From contig QIAB01000032.1 in the NCBI GenBank assembly GCA_003225455.1, forward strand, positions 57,103-121,102: a DNA stretch of 64,000 nt. The letters are read 5' to 3'. The position numbers were made by a program, and so were the translations under genes. This document shows positions 63,256-64,000 of the stretch, piece after piece. This DNA comes from Acidobacteriota bacterium (GTDB taxonomy: Bacteria; Acidobacteriota; Terriglobia; Terriglobales; Acidobacteriaceae). Under the pieces are notes generated by a model. The model had not been told where the DNA came from, made no database searches, and worked only from the letters and a program-made list of their open reading frames with translations. Position 1 is the stretch's first letter; each line of letters opens with the position of its first letter.

Positions 63256-63848
63256 GAAGTTTTCATGAACGGCGCTTTGGCAAGAGCTTTAGTTGCGCGC
63301 TCCAGTTGCTGAAGATCGCCGAGGCTGAAATCGGGTCCAGCCGAGAGCAGATCAAAACCTTTACGGCACACCTGAAGCACGCCGAGCACTTTGCCTTGTG
63401 CGTCCAGCACCGGACCGGAAATCAGTTTCTGAATGGTCAGAGGATCGGGTTGTTCGCTTTGCTGCTTAAGTTTGACAGTCTCAAAAATGCTGGCATGCTT
63501 CACTCGCGGAAAATTGTTAAATAGTTCAAGTTTCTTGCTAATGGCGGTGTGTGCGGCTATAGCCGATGAGCTGGAAAGCGGAATTGTGCCTGCGGTCTTA
63601 AGTTCCTCTGGGAATAGGAATTTCAGCATGCCACCATCCAGACGGAACAGGGCTACCTCGCTCGAGCGCACGCGGAAAAGCTTGGAGAGTTCCGAGCAAA
63701 ACTGTTGGGGTGTGGCATCCGTCGCAAGGAGTCCTTCATTCGTAGCAACGTTCGCAGCCGGCGCCGCAGCAGCTGCCGAGTTGTCCTGTCCGGAGTGGGC
63801 TTTCATTCCTTGCATCGATAAACTCTTATCTTCGGCAGCGAATTCCAT
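63252..63848 (-). CDS. GAF-domain protein
   Basis: 198 residues. Ala- and Asn-rich N-terminus, then a GAF-type fold: PQQFCSELSKLFRVRSSEVA, LFRLDGGMLKFLFPEELKTA, LISGPVLDAQGKVLGVLQVC and FSLGDLQQLERATKALAKA. There is no effector domain, so it may be a free-standing sensor. It lies 29 bases downstream of a rhodanese gene on the same strand, so possibly the same operon. It overlaps the pseudouridine synthase stop by 4 bases, convergent. Confidence 0.8.
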   Translation of the reverse strand: MEFAAEDKSLSMQGMKAHSGQDNSAAAAAPAANVATNEGLLATDATPQQFCSELSKLFRVRSSEVALFRLDGGMLKFLFPEELKTAGTIPLSSSSAIAAHTAISKKLELFNNFPRVKHASIFETVKLKQQSEQPDPLTIQKLISGPVLDAQGKVLGVLQVCRKGFDLLSAGPDFSLGDLQQLERATKALAKAPFMKTS

Positions 63849-63877
63849 GCTCAGGTGCGGAAGGGAGACTCATCAAG

Positions 63878-64000
63878 TTACCGAGGTACTTTTGGACAGT
63901 CCCACATTCTGCCTTTGGACAGCGGAAGACCCTTTTCGCGCCAACCGCGGATCCCGCCATCCATCGAAAGCACGTTCGTGTAGCCCATTTTTTGCAGATT
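63878..64000 (-). CDS. Rhodanese-like protein, N-terminus outside the window
   Basis: The last 40 codons: NLQKMGYTNVLSMDGGIRGW, then REKGLPLSKGRMWDCPKVPR and stop. LQxxGYxNVxxMxGGIxGWxxxGxP is the C-terminal signature of single-domain rhodaneses. The active-site Cys region is beyond the edge. Confidence 0.85.
   Translation of the reverse strand, partial: NLQKMGYTNVLSMDGGIRGWREKGLPLSKGRMWDCPKVPR

Overview
Organism. The window looks like a chromosomal segment of an Acidobacteriota (Terriglobia-like) bacterium. This rests on moderately high GC, an LPS inner-core operon of Gram-negative type, protein families I associate with that phylum, and intergenic repeats of the acidobacterial kind (ends such as GGAATGACA, cores such as CCCGCAGGGGCGAAA). 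There are no rRNA or tRNA genes and no CRISPR array. Several genes carry single-base lesions: gyrA has an in-frame TAG, and a VOC protein, an alpha/beta hydrolase and a VapB antitoxin are frameshifted. Read-level or assembly error must therefore be weighed against real decay.

Layout. 1-5.7 kb: a cupredoxin/DUF2231 pair, a Tat-exported phosphoesterase, two related secreted proteins behind a perfect palindromic operator, and a GntR-ABC transporter operon. 5.8-12.7 kb: an accessory island on the minus strand. An Asp-box repeat protein and a MoaD-like protein bracket two toxin/nucleotidyltransferase modules, a truncated second moaD copy, an FRG-domain protein, and a tightly coupled pair of a TauD-like dioxygenase and a HEPN/zinc-ribbon protein. 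13-16.5 kb: small ORFs, membrane and VOC proteins, and an HxlR regulator with its probable operator. 16.6-18.1 kb: gatB. 18.9-25.3 kb: a compact LPS inner-core operon (waaA, lpxK, two heptose genes, heptosyltransferase) ending in a methyltransferase and a DUF3108 protein. 26.7-27.4 kb: a REP-associated tyrosine transposase flanked by its REPs. 27.4-31 kb: hslU, hslV and proS. 31.2-38.8 kb: a fatty-acid beta-oxidation cluster (acyl-CoA dehydrogenase, thiolase, FadN/FadB-like fusion) interrupted by a cluster of live and dead toxin-antitoxin genes. 39.6-46.3 kb: metal transporter, Nudix, patatin, a broken hydrolase and two MacB-like permeases. 47-53 kb: tandem hairpin repeats, an M1 aminopeptidase and gyrA. 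53.2-58.6 kb: a gene broken by a 50-bp-arm palindrome, selD, and the tldD/pmbA protease pair. 58.7-64 kb: a PD-(D/E)XK-type protein, DinB, a DsbA-like protein, a pseudouridine synthase, a GAF protein and a partial rhodanese.

Most notable points. (i) selD has an in-frame UGA (selenocysteine) at codon 18, followed by a SECIS-like hairpin; its true start is about 90 bases upstream of the first uninterrupted ATG. (ii) The same selD carries an in-frame insertion made of a REP hairpin plus 15-bp tandem repeats. (iii) The FRG / HEPN-zinc-ribbon / TauD-like cluster is a candidate undescribed defence or toxin module, inserted directly behind the stop codon of the Asp-box gene. (iv) An 18-codon ORF with a near-perfect Shine-Dalgarno lies behind an exact TGTGA-N6-TCACA site.
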